DNA of 64,000 nucleotides from Serilophus lunatus (GCA_013399895.1 VXBA01001180.1:179774-243773); one strand, 5' to 3'; shown: positions 13,601-26,612, numbered from the stretch's first letter. The notes: generated by a model from the letters alone, not told the origin. A program made the numbers and translations.

Positions 13601-14929
13601 ATATGCTGGGAAAACATGGAGCTCAAAAAACAAAGGTCAAGAAGATGTAATTGAGACGGGCAATATTCTCCTACGTAAGGTTAACCCATACAGAAAAATC
13701 TGTGTTGCTATGTGTCCCAAGACAACAACAACATAAATAACTGCATACTACAAATGTCTTGCACATCCATTAGTCTGAAAGGAGAAATGGAGGGTCTAGG
13801 GAGGGAAAGGGGAGAGTGACATGCAGTACATCACGGCATAAAGAAAAAGCAATGATACGAAAATTTGCTAAAGAGTTCAGCAACATGACTGCCTATACAT
13901 CCGATGTATTGATTCAATTGCACTGATGTTAAACAGATTTTTAAAATGACCAAAATATACTAAATTATAATTCCACATGTTTAAAGAAATTACAGGAACC
14001 AGAGGTTTATTACCCTCATTCTTACTGTGTTTAATAACTATCCTCAAAGATGTCCAAAAAAGATTTAAGTTCAAGCATCAAAATAAAGAAGGGCTTCTTA
14101 TCAACAAATTACCCACAAAATTGTCTCAAACCACTTCAGACTTTTGTGTCCTTCTAAGTCATTAACAATACACGTACTAGTGATCTGACAAAGTTAATGG
14201 CATAAAACAAATATTTTCAAGAGTTTTATAACATTTTGAAGAATATTTCAATAAAACCAAGAGCACTGACTTCTGATGTACCAGCCAAAGTCTGTTCTTG
14301 CTGAGCTCTAAAGACAACTCTTCAGTTTCCATCAATATAGTGATTCAAACTATCAAAGAAATTTAAATCTATCTAATGGAGAACAGAAAAAACTTCTGTC
14401 AATGCAATTTCTTTAAACTTGTACTGATGCAACAGGATTAGAATGTGATCCTAGGGAATATGATCACACCAGCCATCTTTGGCAAAACAATATCCTATGC
14501 AATATAATAAGCATGAACCTAGTACCATCTGAGAGTGTCCATTCCTGTCCATTTTTTGCCACCTCTCCTGTCCAAATCACAAAACTGATTTTTTAAGAGA
14601 TGATTTCTGAAAGACAGTCTTCTGCAAATGCAGCTTTCTCCCATGAAATTATATGAACAGTGTCAGAAAACAACATCCTGCATGCTTGAAGGTAAAACAG
14701 TTTGACACCAGTGGAAACCCATGCTTTCACTGTCATTTCATGATCCACAAAGCTCACATCCCATGATTAAACTACACTCGTAAAATTGCAGCTGCAAACA
14801 CAACCTGATCCATGTAATTACCTTGCATTTCTACATCATCCCTTTGCCATGGGGATTTCAGTGAAACTTTAAACTCCACCACAGGACCAAACTTTGCATT
14901 TCAATCAGAGCAGATACCTGTTGTTCGAG

Positions 14930-15180
14930 CCCTGCAGGCACCAACAGGCCTTAATTGCCCTGACCAGCCTCACCAAGGACCCTCACCCATGTACCTATGC
15001 ACATGGATCTGGGTGCATCTAGACCAGGACGAACCTCTTGGAGCTACACCTCTTCCCAGTCCCTGACTTGTTACCTCACCTTCTTCTGGATTGGTGACTG
15101 CTGGATGGTCCTGCCTGTCCAACAGTGGGGATTCACCCTTCTTCCCACTCTTGTGGACCATCTTCAAAGCCCATGTTGAA
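14930..15180. other. GC-richer unclassified segment, possible old dispersed repeat
   Basis: About 250 bp with clearly higher G+C than the DNA on either side, dense in CCT/CACC words. It is open for 60-65 codons on both strands (14997-15179 + and 14970-15167 -), which is what GC-rich non-coding DNA does by chance. Sharp composition edges suggest inserted material such as an old LTR or LINE remnant. I could not place it in a family, and no terminal repeats or target duplication are obvious. Confidence 0.35.
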
Positions 15181-18100
15181 ACAACATGGAGGTAGCTGTT
15201 CTTCCAGTATAAATAGTCTTATTATGCATCACATTACCAATGTGACCTTTCTTGATATTGAGATCCTTATTTACCTTTTCATGTTTAAAAAAAATCCTTT
15301 CAGAAAAAGAAAGGAAATTATACATTATTTTCAAAGTCTTTGATTTGTTAAAATGTACTTTTCATCATTGCTTTATATAAAATATAAATCACAGCACATG
15401 ACAGTAAAATACCATATTCAAGCCCTTTGAAAATGCAAAAGAGAGTTTAAATTGTTTTCACATAAATCCAAAATTAAAAGATATTTTATGTTATTAGTGA
15501 CCTTGTGCAAATGTGGATTAAAAGGTTTTCATGCAAACTGCATAGAAGTTACAAAGAATTATATCATCTTGGATTCTTTTTATGTGTGCATGTTCATAGA
15601 TAGTTTAAGAACATTTATATTCTAGATTCCAAACTAATTTTATGATTAATAAAGTTCTAGTGAAAGAAAGAAAACATCATTATTGTTTGCTAAACTTGAA
15701 AGCTGTTCATGTCCTATGTTTGCTTATTGCAAGTATTTAATATCACCTCACAGCCAAGATTAATAAAGACAATATAGTCTATGTAAACTTATTTTTTAAA
15801 GAATGAATCAAATTTAACTCCTAACAAAACCCACTAATTTCATACAGTTTACCAGAAACGAAGGAGAAAGGAAAATATGGATAAAAGTGTTCAAGCTTGA
15901 TGGATGCCTGTGTGGCTCTTTGAGTACTTTTGTTGAAAGTAAAAGGCTGGGATCAATCTTTAGAAGAGACTGCCTACAACTTCCCAAGGCAATTTCTCAA
16001 TGCAATCAGAATCCAAGTGTAACTACAGCTGTGATTATGGACACAAATTTTCAAATCTGCAGAAAAAAGAGCATGGGCTGAGTAGGCAAAAGATGCATCA
16101 TATGAGATGTATGCACTTTGATGCTTACATTTTTGAGGAGGACAGAAATGAAGCGTCTTCCCTGTCTCTACTCACTAATGAAGGAATATACATAAGACTT
16201 TAGAAAAAGATTATGTTTTACAGCCTACTTATGTTTTCACAGGTGTTCTGTGAAAAAGAACCTGAGAGTTTTCTTCATTAACAGGTATGCCTAGTATGCC
16301 AGGAATTGTAAAATTTGAGTAAGATTTAATTAGCAATTGAAAACATCCAGTCAGTTATTTGAACCATATTTTGTGGTAATTGTAAGGAACATCTCTGAAA
16401 GCACAGACAGCAACTAGGTATCTAGTTCCTATTTATTGTGTTTGTAGATGTGAAAGGTGTTCTAGAAGTCTTGAAAAAGAACATCATACAGCTAGGCTGC
16501 AAAATCCCAATTAAGTAATATCCATTACCATCTTATCGCACTCTAGTAGTTTTATCACTCTTCAATCAGAATTTCATTAATAATTATTTTGGGATCTCAA
16601 TCAAAAATGAGAGAAGTGGAGATGGTCAAAAAATGCTTAAATAAAATATTATTCTTTCTCATGCTTAAAAATCAGAAATCATAATTCTGCATGAAGCCGC
16701 TACAGATAAATAAATCTTGCAGCTCTGAAATACAAGTGTTGGGACTCCTGCCTTTATAGAGTGAAGCATCAATCCCTTTTACTTCTCTTTTCTACTTTGG
16801 TATTGGTGGTGTTAATTTAGAAGAAAGAAGTTAAGGAAGTGCAAGAATTGTTAGTATGACTGGGAGGAAACGTGGTGAGATGACTTGCACAAATGGAGTG
16901 CTGCAATGAGTGGCTATAAACTCTTCAGAAGAGACAGTCAAGGAAAGAGAAGCAGTGGGGTAGCCCTGTATGTTAGGGAATGTCTGGAGCTTAATGATGG
17001 TGCTGGCAGGGTTGAGTGTTTACAAGAATCAAGGGAAGGCCAACAACGCAAATGTCCTGATGGGAATCTGTTATAGGCCACCAAACTAGGATGAATAGAC
17101 AGGTGAAATACTCTAAAAGCAGCTGGGAAAAGTCTCACCACTGTCAGCCCTTTTTATCGTGGTGAACTTCAGCTTACCAGATGTCTGCTGGACATACACT
17201 GCAGTGAGAGGAAACAGTCCAGAGGTTCATGCAGTATGTGGAAGATAAATTCCTGACACAACCAGTGAGTGAGACAACCAGGGAAGATGCCTCACTGCAC
17301 CTATGGACAGAAAGGACTGGTGGGTGATGTGATGGTCAGAGGCCACCTTGGGCATAGCAACCATGAAATGATAGTTTTGCTTTTTGGAAAAGCAAGGACA
17401 GTGCCAGCAGAACTGTCAGCATGGACTTCCAGAGGGCTGACATTAAGAGATTGGATGAGCAAATTCCTTGGGAGGCAATCCTAAAAAGGTGAAGGAGTCC
17501 AGGAAGGCTGAACATTCTTCAATAAAAAATCATCAAGGCATAGGAGTATGCTGTCCCCAAGTACCAAAAGATGAGCCGGCAGGGAAGACCTGCCTGGCCG
17601 AACAGAGAGTTTTGACTGTAATTCAGGTTAAAAATGAGAGTTTATGAGCTTAGGAACAAGGGCCAGGCAAGTCAGAAGAACTACATGGATGTCATAAAGT
17701 TATGCAAGGAGGAAATTAAAAGGGCCAAAGCCCAAAAATCTGTAAATACATCAGCTAAAAAAAGGAGAGTTAAGGAAAATCTTCATTCTTTAATGGATGT
17801 GAAGGAGAACATAATGACAATGAACAAGGAAAGGGTTGAGATGCTTAATACCCTATTTCTCTCAGTCTTTAATAGTAAGACAGTTGTTCTAGAGTACACA
17901 GCCCCATAACCTGGAAGTCAAGAACAGGAAACAGAAGGAAGTCTCCATAATCCAAGCAAAAATGGTGAGTTATTTGCTACACCACTTAGACACACTCACG
18001 TGTAAGGGACTGGATGGAATCTACCCAAGGATACTCAGGAAGGTCATGGAAGTGCTCAGCGAGTCACTTTCCATCATTTAATATTAGTCTCAGCTAACTG

Positions 18101-18437
18101 GAGAGGTCCCAGTGGACTGGAGGTTAATCAGTGTGACATCCTCTATAGGAAGGGTCAGAAGGAGAATCCAGGGACCTAAGTGCCAGAGAAGATTATGAGG
18201 CAGATCATCTAGAGTGCCATCACATTGCATGTGCAGGATAAGGGGATCAGGCCCATCCAGCATGGATTTAGGAAAGGCAGGTGCTGCTTGATCAACCTGT
18301 TCTCTTTCTATGAGAATGTGACCTGCTTAGTGGATGACTAAAAGGACATAGATGTATGTTCTTTACCTGGACTTTAGCAAAGCCTTTGACATTGTTTCCC
18401 GCAATGACCTCTTGGAGAAACTGGCTGCTTATGGCTC

Positions 18438-18731
18438 ATATGGTTATAATCTTCCCTGGGTAAAAAAAATTACTAGATGGCTGGGCCTGAATAGTTATGG
18501 TGAATGTAGTTAAGCCCAGCTGGTAGCTGGTCAGAAATTTGCCAGGTCTCAGGTAAGGAGACAGTTCTGTTTAATATCTTTATCAATGATCTGAATGAGG
18601 GGTTTGAGTTCATCCTGAATCTATTTGCAGATGACTGGATGGGAATATTGATCTGTTGCAGGGTAGGAAGGCTCTACATAGACCGGTGAAGTGCCAGGTC
18701 CTGGATAACAACAACCCCATGCAATGCTACA
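18438..18731 (+). repeat. 294-bp exact duplication, first copy (assembly artefact)
   Basis: This block is repeated base for base at 18733-19026, the two copies being separated only by a single n at 18732. A perfect repeat inside an old, heavily mutated CR1, joined at one undetermined base, is what results when two overlapping contig ends are abutted instead of merged. A real recent tandem duplication is less likely. Confidence 0.9.
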
Positions 18732-18732
18732 N

Positions 18733-19026
18733 ATATGGTTATAATCTTCCCTGGGTAAAAAAAATTACTAGATGGCTGGGCCTGAATAGTTATGGTGAAT
18801 GTAGTTAAGCCCAGCTGGTAGCTGGTCAGAAATTTGCCAGGTCTCAGGTAAGGAGACAGTTCTGTTTAATATCTTTATCAATGATCTGAATGAGGGGTTT
18901 GAGTTCATCCTGAATCTATTTGCAGATGACTGGATGGGAATATTGATCTGTTGCAGGGTAGGAAGGCTCTACATAGACCGGTGAAGTGCCAGGTCCTGGA
19001 TAACAACAACCCCATGCAATGCTACA
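18733..19026 (+). repeat. 294-bp exact duplication, second copy (assembly artefact)
   Basis: Identical in length and, as far as I can read it, in sequence to 18438-18731. The text after it (gcttagggaagagtgac) is the natural CR1 continuation, so removing one copy and the n restores the expected order of the element. Confidence 0.9.
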
Positions 19027-19108
19027 GGCTTAGGGAAGAGTGACTGGGAAACTGCCCAGGTGGCCAAGAAGGTCGAGGACATCTTGGCTTGTATCAGTAA
19101 TAGTGTGG

Positions 19109-19380
19109 GAAGCAGGACCAAGCCAGTGAGTGTTCCTCTGTAGTTGGCACTGTTGAAGCCACACCTCAAATCCTGAGTTCAGTTTTGGGCCTCTTACTCC
19201 AAGAAAAAACATTGAGGTGTTGGAGCATATCAAGAGAATGGCAGAGAAGCTGGTAAAGGTTCTGGAGCAAAAGTCCCATGAGGAGCTGCTGAAAGGACTG
19301 GAGTTGTTTAGCTTGGAAAAAAGGAGGCTCAAGACAGAAACCGTATCACTCTCTGGAACTACCAGAAAGGAAGTTGTAGC
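19109..19380 (+). repeat. 272-bp exact duplication, first copy (assembly artefact)
   Basis: Repeated exactly at 19382-19653, separated by one n at 19381. This is the same signature as the neighbouring 294-bp pair, so the assembler made the same kind of join twice within 1 kb. It creates a false second copy of the ORF2 C-terminal region. Confidence 0.9.
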
Positions 19381-19381
19381 N

Positions 19382-19653
19382 GAAGCAGGACCAAGCCAGT
19401 GAGTGTTCCTCTGTAGTTGGCACTGTTGAAGCCACACCTCAAATCCTGAGTTCAGTTTTGGGCCTCTTACTCCAAGAAAAAACATTGAGGTGTTGGAGCA
19501 TATCAAGAGAATGGCAGAGAAGCTGGTAAAGGTTCTGGAGCAAAAGTCCCATGAGGAGCTGCTGAAAGGACTGGAGTTGTTTAGCTTGGAAAAAAGGAGG
19601 CTCAAGACAGAAACCGTATCACTCTCTGGAACTACCAGAAAGGAAGTTGTAGC
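19382..19653 (+). repeat. 272-bp exact duplication, second copy (assembly artefact)
   Basis: Second half of the pair described at 19109-19380. Two bases after it the sequence runs into the N gap (19656-19812), so this contig end was already poorly resolved. Confidence 0.9.
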
Positions 19654-19655
19654 CA

Positions 19656-19812
19656 NNNNNNNNNNNNNNNNNNNNNNNNNNNNNNNNNNNNNNNNNNNNN
19701 NNNNNNNNNNNNNNNNNNNNNNNNNNNNNNNNNNNNNNNNNNNNNNNNNNNNNNNNNNNNNNNNNNNNNNNNNNNNNNNNNNNNNNNNNNNNNNNNNNNN
19801 NNNNNNNNNNNN
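19656..19812. other. Assembly gap (157 N)
   Basis: A run of undetermined bases inside CR1 copy 2, covering the region between the ORF2 C-terminus and the 3' end of the element. The gap length may or may not reflect the true distance. Confidence 0.99.
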
Positions 19813-19990
19813 GAGGCATTGGAACAGGCTGCCCAGGGAAGTAGTTGAATCACCATCACTGGAGGTATTTGTAAGAGGCATAGATGAGGCATTTCGGGAC
19901 ATGGTTTAGTGGTGGGCTTGGTAGTGCTGGGTTAAAAGTTGGACTCAGTGATCTTAAACGTCTTTTCCAACCTGAGCAAGTCTATGAAAA

Positions 19991-22900
19991 AGCAGAAGAG
20001 AGTGGGGAAAAGTCCTCTCAATCACTTTTTCCTCCTTCAAACTTCTTTTTTTTTTCTGCCTTTAAATCCATACTTTCCTTTCATGTTTGGAATGGTTGAG
20101 GAATTTCTGCAAGATCATTGCAATGCCATCTCTAAGAAAAAGTTGAGGATCACAGCATGATTTGTTCTGCAAAGTTCTTCTGAATTCTATAAGTCCTTAG
20201 CTTAGTCATAGCACTATAAAGCCTAAGAGGTTCTTTCAATTCTTAGTCTCCAAAGCTTTAAATGTCAAAATGACACTGTACTGCAGCAATGTATGATCAG
20301 CAAGAGAACTTAATGTTCCAAAAATCAAGATGACCAGTAAGTGCCAGAAATAACTTACGCAGTCATTACCCTAAATATTATCCTCAACACCCATTAAAGG
20401 AAAAACTACGAAATCCATCAGTTTCACTGGTCTGGAAAGCAGGACACAATTTTCACACAATCACTAGATGCAGAAAATCATAAAACACTGCAGGTTGTAA
20501 GGGGCTTCATCAATTCCAACATCCCTACCCCAGCTCAAAGAAATAAAATTACTGCAATTATTAACAGATATGGGGAAAACATAGCATTTAGGCTTGCATC
20601 TTTAAAATGCTATATTCCACTAAAGTAAAATTATATTAGGAATGTAAAATTCACCTTGCTCATTGAAGGAGGAAATAAAACTTATCTTTATTTCATTAAA
20701 CTTCAAAAAGCAAACCTAAGTGTTTAATCTTAAGTGTAAAAGCAGAGGGTTCACTGTACTCTGCGTCTTCAGCAGAACTGAACATGGAAAGATAATCCCA
20801 CCAGAAATTAATTTTTTATTGTCATGTTGGTATTTATTCGTGATTCCCAGTTCAGACTGCTTTTGATTTCTGATATAGGATCTATTGCTTCTTAATTTAA
20901 ATTAAAGCATTATAACAATTAATGGATAGTTTATTTTTAAAACGAAAGCATAAATTCCTCACTAATAGACAAAATGCTATGTGACTACACTTAAAAGATA
21001 CTCCAGTATTAACTTGATGTTTTGAGGCAGCTAATGGTTGAGTTCCTTCATTGTGTTTCTATTCAATAGATTTCTGAAATGTGGTAAGTGCTAAGACGCT
21101 GGCTGTCTTGCTGATATCCTTCCAAGCTCATTTGACTTATTGAAGAATTGTCTTCTGTTACATGATGATGCACTTTAAAACAAGATCGAAGTAAATTTAA
21201 GTTCCAAATTTTTATGCAAAATCTTGAATACGTTCAGGAGAAAAAAAATGAAACTATAAATATTTAACAAACACTATTTGTGTTCTTTGGTGCAATGATA
21301 CTCAGAACGCATAAACTTTCCAGAGATTTTTTTTCTTTAAAATACTTTGAATCCCAACTGCACGCAACATCACAACAAAATTTGAATGTTTATTTTACAG
21401 TGACCATTTCTAGTGTCCAAAGCAGTTGTTGAGTAAATAAGTGTGATTATATTAAAGAGGATCATTTTTACTATAGCACACACATATGCATCTCTGGTTC
21501 AAGATCACAGACAGTTTTGTTATCAAGCAGTAGTATCAAAATAGAGTTCATCACTCCAAGGGCCTTTACATGAAGATCACAAGCCTTTCAGATTTTTTTA
21601 TGAAATAGTTAATCACATAAGCAAATTCAGAGAAACTAGGTCCCTAGTACTTTATTACAATGTGCTTGAACAATGTCCCTTATCATCATCAGACAGCCAA
21701 GGTCTACAAAATGTAGTTATCACAAGTGGTTCTTGTACTGTCACTATCTCATTGCTTAAAGCATAATGCTTTTTGATACTCAGATTCCTGTATCCAGGAA
21801 ACAGGAATAAAACTCTCACAAATTACACATACATTGTGATTATAAAGCACTTTGAGGTCTATAAATCAGAAGCATTTTCTTTAGCAATTTAGCAATAGGG
21901 TAGTTATGGCAAGGAAACAATATGAATGTTCAGGACAATAAAAATTCACAAATGTTATAAAAAGGAAAAAAATCAGTCATCTTTTGAGAGTTATGCAGCT
22001 TCATTTACAGACTACATGCTGGATTCTTAATAAGTTCTAAACCCTCCTGCTTGAAGAGTAAAATGGCAAAAACCATGGATATTTGACTGCATTAGAAAGT
22101 GGAATAAGATTACAGCGTGAAGCTATAAGGACTGTTGACCCTATAACCACAATGTACATATATCATGTTATCTACTTCTAATCTGGCACTGTAATGAAGT
22201 ATCTTATAGCTATAAAATATCAGGCCATGTGCTTCCAGGGAACATATTCTAGTTTATTCTTCTCTAAAAGGAAATAATGTTGAAATTGCTCAGTGATGCA
22301 AAGAAAAAAGTGACAGTTTCTAAGACAGATCTGCTTCAAACACACTCCCACTGATATTTTGCAAATAACAGGTGAAATTTCAGACTAAACATATGTCAAA
22401 CTTGTAAATATCAGAGTGAACTCTTATTTAAGCCTTATACAATGTATAAGCAGGTAAGAATGGCGCCTTCTTTGACTGACTTCTATAAGTCTTTAAATGG
22501 AGCTCAAATCTGTGAAAAGTAACCTGACATCTAACTTGAAAGATTTATATAAAATTAAAGGGATCAAACTCTTATTAAGAATAAAAAATTTCACAGTTTT
22601 CAATGCAAAACACCTAAGGAAATTTATTGCCTCTAAGAAGAAGAATCAAGCATTACCAACCTAATAGTACATATGTACTTAAATTTAGACATCTGAGACT
22701 GAAATTATGAAATGTTAGTGCAGTGACCTCATATAACTTGGTTGAAGGTTTGCAGATTTTCTGCTCAGCCCTTCAGAAGAATAATATAATCTGTAAACAC
22801 TGTAGGTTTATTTAACAAATCCTGGAAAAATATTAAGACATATTAAAAAATTCTACCTATAGAATACTATGGCACATTCATAGATGTAGCTGGATTTCCA

Positions 22901-25376
22901 CAAATACTGAACATGTGAATAATGCCTAAGATAGAAAATGTTTAGAGTAGGAAAAAAATCTTTGAAAATATTCTGTGTATTTTTTATAATGGATCTTCTT
23001 TTTCAAAGACAAATTAAAACTTACATTAGATTCTACTAATTACTAAAAAGTTCAGTCTTCTACATTACAGGAAATTCCATTTAATTTAGCACATACCTTT
23101 TGTTCTTTAGAAGCTATCTTAAAAGAAGGATGCAGAAACTGAGATGGTATCTTTATTATGCATGTCAGAGGAGTTCAAAGATTCAGAGGAAAACGACCAT
23201 TTCAAGGCTACATTTCCAATTCTCCAGAATGTATGGAAGCAAAAGAGTAAGTCATACAGAATTGCCGTTCACATCTGGTTTCCAGTTCCTGAATCATCCA
23301 GTTTTGTCAACAGTAACTTCGGAGACATTTTCAGTTACCTCAATTATGTGGTCTTGCATCTATGTAGTTATTTTTTGGCTTGCCAATAATAAAAGTAAAA
23401 ACTATCCAACTGTGCAAACATCTTAATTTCATTTCAATTATACAAGATTACAAAGCCTTCTGCACTCTCATATTATGTTTTTCACAGTTATCTGTGAAAA
23501 AATATGCATTTTCACAAGTGAAACAGTGCCATCTTGTGTATTATGGACTTTTTCTCTTGCTAAAGTAGCAATATTCTTCCCAAGGGACATTCATAGGGGC
23601 ATTTTTTTTCTTCTGAGAATGATACCAAGTCCCATAAATAAATAAATTTACTGATGAAAAGAGTTGAGATGTTCAACAAGTCACTTCAGAATAATATCTT
23701 CCATTGAAACATGCAAAATGAAAATCAGTTTTCAAATTAAATATCAATGGGAAGTTAGATTCAGCTCTCCAGAAATACATTTTCCTCCTATAATATCTAA
23801 GACTTGTGCTGTCTCACTGTATAAAAGTTTAGGTTCAGTTTTAGTTAACTGCTTTAAACTTTAATTTATATAGGCTCAATCTCAATTTATTTAATGTCCC
23901 TGTGTACCTATGTAAGTCCTCATCATACAATTTTAAAAGTGTTGTTGATCAACATTAAAAGGAACATAGCCAATTTTATTTTCAGTTTATAGTCATTACT
24001 CTAAGCTGTTATTGTTTTAGACAACTGGAAATAATTAACTGACATTATAACATTCAAATATCTTGTAAGAATGAACAGGTAATAATTTTGATTAATGGTT
24101 CAAATGTGCATTCACTTGAATATAAAAAACAAGCAAACAAACAAACAAAAAGCAAACCCACAAAACCTCGAAAAACCCTCTAGAGCAGCACTTGATGAGT
24201 GCTTTCATAATTTTAAAATTACGTGGTATGCACTACCTGTAATTTGGGTAGTTGTTTTAACAGTTTCAATGATTTTGTATTCGTAAAATTATTAATTCCT
24301 GCTAATGAGCTCTGATTTTGCTCAGAAAGGCAAGCTGAAGGACATAGATGTTTATACCACAAGAAACTCAGCAACAGTGATAAAATGAAAATACATTAAA
24401 AATGGAGATTTATCTATTTTCAAATTTTTTAAAATTTCATTATTTCTCAATCTTTATGTAAATTGGCACAAATATTAGAAAGCTTCTAAAACATGGATTT
24501 TTTAAATCATATATAAACACACCACATTATCCAGCTAAAAACTTAAATAAAACCAACTCTCATCTGAGAGGAAGATTTCAGGGGAATAGAACACTAGACA
24601 AATGGCAAGATTGAATGTCAAGTGTTGATATATACCCCAAAGGTAATTACGAACTGAATCATGTTTAGATTAGGAAATAAAAACTCTATCTACCACAAGC
24701 ATAATCTCAGGAGTCCTTCATGTCACACTTTTAACTTTCTGTGCTGAAACTGCTAGAAATATAACTGTGTGATTATTAGAAATGTGATAAAAATTTGTAT
24801 TCAAGGACCAAATATAACTTGACACACTGCATATCATGGAGTTATACTGACATTAAGGAATAAGGATAGAAACCTTTATGTCTGTTCTATTTCTCGTGCA
24901 TTGTGTAATATAAACAGTCCCAAGCCAATGAAACTAAGGCAAGCAAGACTCAATTTCTGCTCATACTTTAAGATATTCTTTAAGGTATTTCAAAATTTTC
25001 AGAGAATGAATCTATCATCTCACTAAGGAGAGTTAGCTCTTAAAAGATGATACTAACAAATTTCAAGATATTAAATATGTCATTCAGCTGCTAGAAGCAA
25101 TCCTGGTGATCAACTATAGAAGAGCCCTGGCACTGAGATGGGATTTCAAGTATTCCATCATCTAAATTAATATCCTTTAAGCATAGGTTGGCGTAGGGCA
25201 TAGATATACTGAAGTAGTAACACTGAAATACTGAATTGTAGTTGCAGTTTATGGGGGAAGGCATTTGTTGTAGGTAAAAAACCCTGCTTTGTATAAAGAT
25301 GATGAAAGGAAGTATCTCTAGATGAGAACTTAAGGCTCTGAACTTAGTTCTGCTAAATATCTGTCATTACACTTAA
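19991..25376. other. AT-rich non-coding stretch, no gene seen
   Basis: AT-rich sequence with no recognised gene. The one repeat I can name is a short CR1 3'-end relic at about 20475-20535. A (CAAA)-type A-rich stretch lies at about 24124-24180. An exon-like interval at 23111-23246 is treated under findings and is weak. Confidence 0.55.
20475..20535 (-). mobile_element. CR1 3'-end relic
   Basis: About 60 bp resembling the reverse complement of a CR1 terminus: 'aatcataaaacactgcagg', then 'ttgtaaggggcttcatcaa' and 'ttccaac', which parallels the common avian order of octamer, 'ggttggaaggga' and 'ccaac'. It is short and strongly mutated. The match is to word order only, so the call is tentative. 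Confidence 0.5.
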
Positions 25377-26612
25377 CATATTGCAGTCGGTTTATAGTAA
25401 GGTTGTCCCGTTTCTTGGGGAAAGAGGGGCGGGGTGGGAACATTAAAATCATTCTCTTTTTTGTGGAAGAAGAGGAAGTGTGGCTGGATGCCTGTCTCGG
25501 CGCCTGCAGAGCAGCGAGGCTTCCCCTGCTCGCTCTCTGCGTCCTTGCGGGGACTGTGGAATGCGGTGGGGTGGTGTGAAGCCCCGCACTGCCGGCATGC
25601 CGGGACCGGGAATACAGTCGGCTGGGGTCCTGTGCTGCCCAGCGCTTCCCAGCGCTTTGCGGACCCGTTTCCCCCTCACATACCGTTGCAGCATGGGACC
25701 AGGAGCGTGGTGCATTAGTAGTCCCGTGCTGCCTGGCGCTGAGCCCTGGCTCCTGTCACTTTGCCGAGATCCTGCCACCCAGGCCCCCCACGGCGGAGCA
25801 GCGCAGCGGAGAGAGGTGAAACTTTTGCAAGGCCCTCCTCATCCCCTGCGCCACGGTGAGACCATTTTCTGCTGTTCTGCCGAGCTCCCTCAGCCTGGGT
25901 AGCCAGCAGGACCGGAGCAGCATAGGTGGAGTGATCCCGGTACTGCTGGGCTGCAGCTGCCCTCACCACCCACTGCTCTGGGTTGGAGCTGGGACGCTGG
26001 CAATGTCGTTGTTGGTAGTGCCTGCCATGGTTTCCCCTGCGGGCCACAAGTGGGGGACGGCGCAGGTGGGACAGAGTGGCGTCAGTGGCGATGCGGGGAG
26101 ACACTAGGGTCGCTGTCGGTGACTGCTCCCCATGGGGCTCCCGCCCTGAGGAGCAGGGGTGTTGTGAGGTGCTGGCGCACGGCGCGTGGCTCGTGGCTCT
26201 GGATGTGAACAGGGGGGCCGCGCTGGGTGCGCGCTGTACCGCTAGCTGCCGTGCTGTGTGAGGAGGTAGCTAGTGCCCACCTGGCGGGGGCGGGATGCAC
26301 TGCTGGTACCGTGCTGCCGGGGAGGCATGCGGTGGCAGTTTCTCCCTGCAGGCGGCCCCCCCACTGCCCCCGGTGGGTCCCTACAGGCAGCAGGGACCCC
26401 GTGGGCAGTGCTGCTGGCACCTGCAGGTACCTTGCGTAAGGCGGCAATGGCACCGTTGGGCCCTGGATCCCAGTGCACATGGCATTTTTGGTGGGTGCGC
26501 CATCTTGCTCAGAGTGCTGAAATCTTAGAAGGGGGCTGTGCCAAGCGCAGCCACCAAGGAGAGGACAGCACATTCAGAAAGAGGACTCCAAAATCGCACA
26601 GGATTGCCAGCA

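Larger units (their letters stand above)
5892..16840. other. AT-rich non-coding stretch, no gene seen
   Basis: Eleven kilobases without a recognisable gene. Open frames reach only 110 codons (7684-8016) and none has a family signature I recognise. Features inside are a C-run cluster at 7037-7061, a 19-bp imperfect tandem at 7635-7667, poly-A and poly-T tracts (for example around 12879-12888) and a GC-richer patch at 14930-15180. A slightly GC-richer patch at 11650-11810 has no assignable identity. The rest is AT-rich DNA without visible repeat structure. Confidence 0.55.
16885..19909 (+). pseudogene. Decayed CR1 ORF2 (endonuclease plus reverse transcriptase)
   Basis: Remains of CR1 ORF2, which in a live element couples an apurinic-type endonuclease that nicks the target to a reverse transcriptase. 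The endonuclease part is readable in pieces (16885-17076 and around 17160-17190) in different frames. The RT part keeps YLDFSKAFD (18364-18390) and a box spelling FADD (18624-18635, repeated at 18919-18930 by the assembly duplication), but the residues after FADD have been lost through small deletions. The C-terminal segment LFSLEKRRL occurs twice because of the second duplication. Stops and frameshifts occur roughly every 60-90 codons. Long apparent frames across 19030-19909 on either strand are created by the N gap and the duplications and are not genes. Confidence 0.85.
16841..19990 (+). mobile_element. CR1 LINE, longest copy: endonuclease to 3' end (copy 2)
   Basis: The longest CR1 in the window, + strand. 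Order of recognisable parts: endonuclease-domain remnant (about 16900-17200, with LFRRDSQGKRS-like and NFSLPDVCW-like stretches), linker, reverse transcriptase (about 18000-18700, including a HGFRKG-like block near 18260 and YLDFSKAFD at 18364-18390), the C-terminal LFSLEKRRL region (about 19305-19330), and a 3' UTR ending in the degraded tail near 19980. Many frameshifts and stops break the frame. ORF1 and the 5' UTR are absent. As assembled, the element is inflated by two exact duplications (18438-19026 and 19109-19653) and carries a 157-base N gap (19656-19812) over the start of the 3' region. The true element is therefore probably at least 566 bp shorter than drawn, plus whatever the gap hides. 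Confidence 0.93.

Noticed and set aside
19030..19909. Apparent 290-codon (-) and 139-codon (+) frames
   Set aside because: They read through 157 N and through an assembly duplication of CR1. Remove the artefacts and no frame remains.
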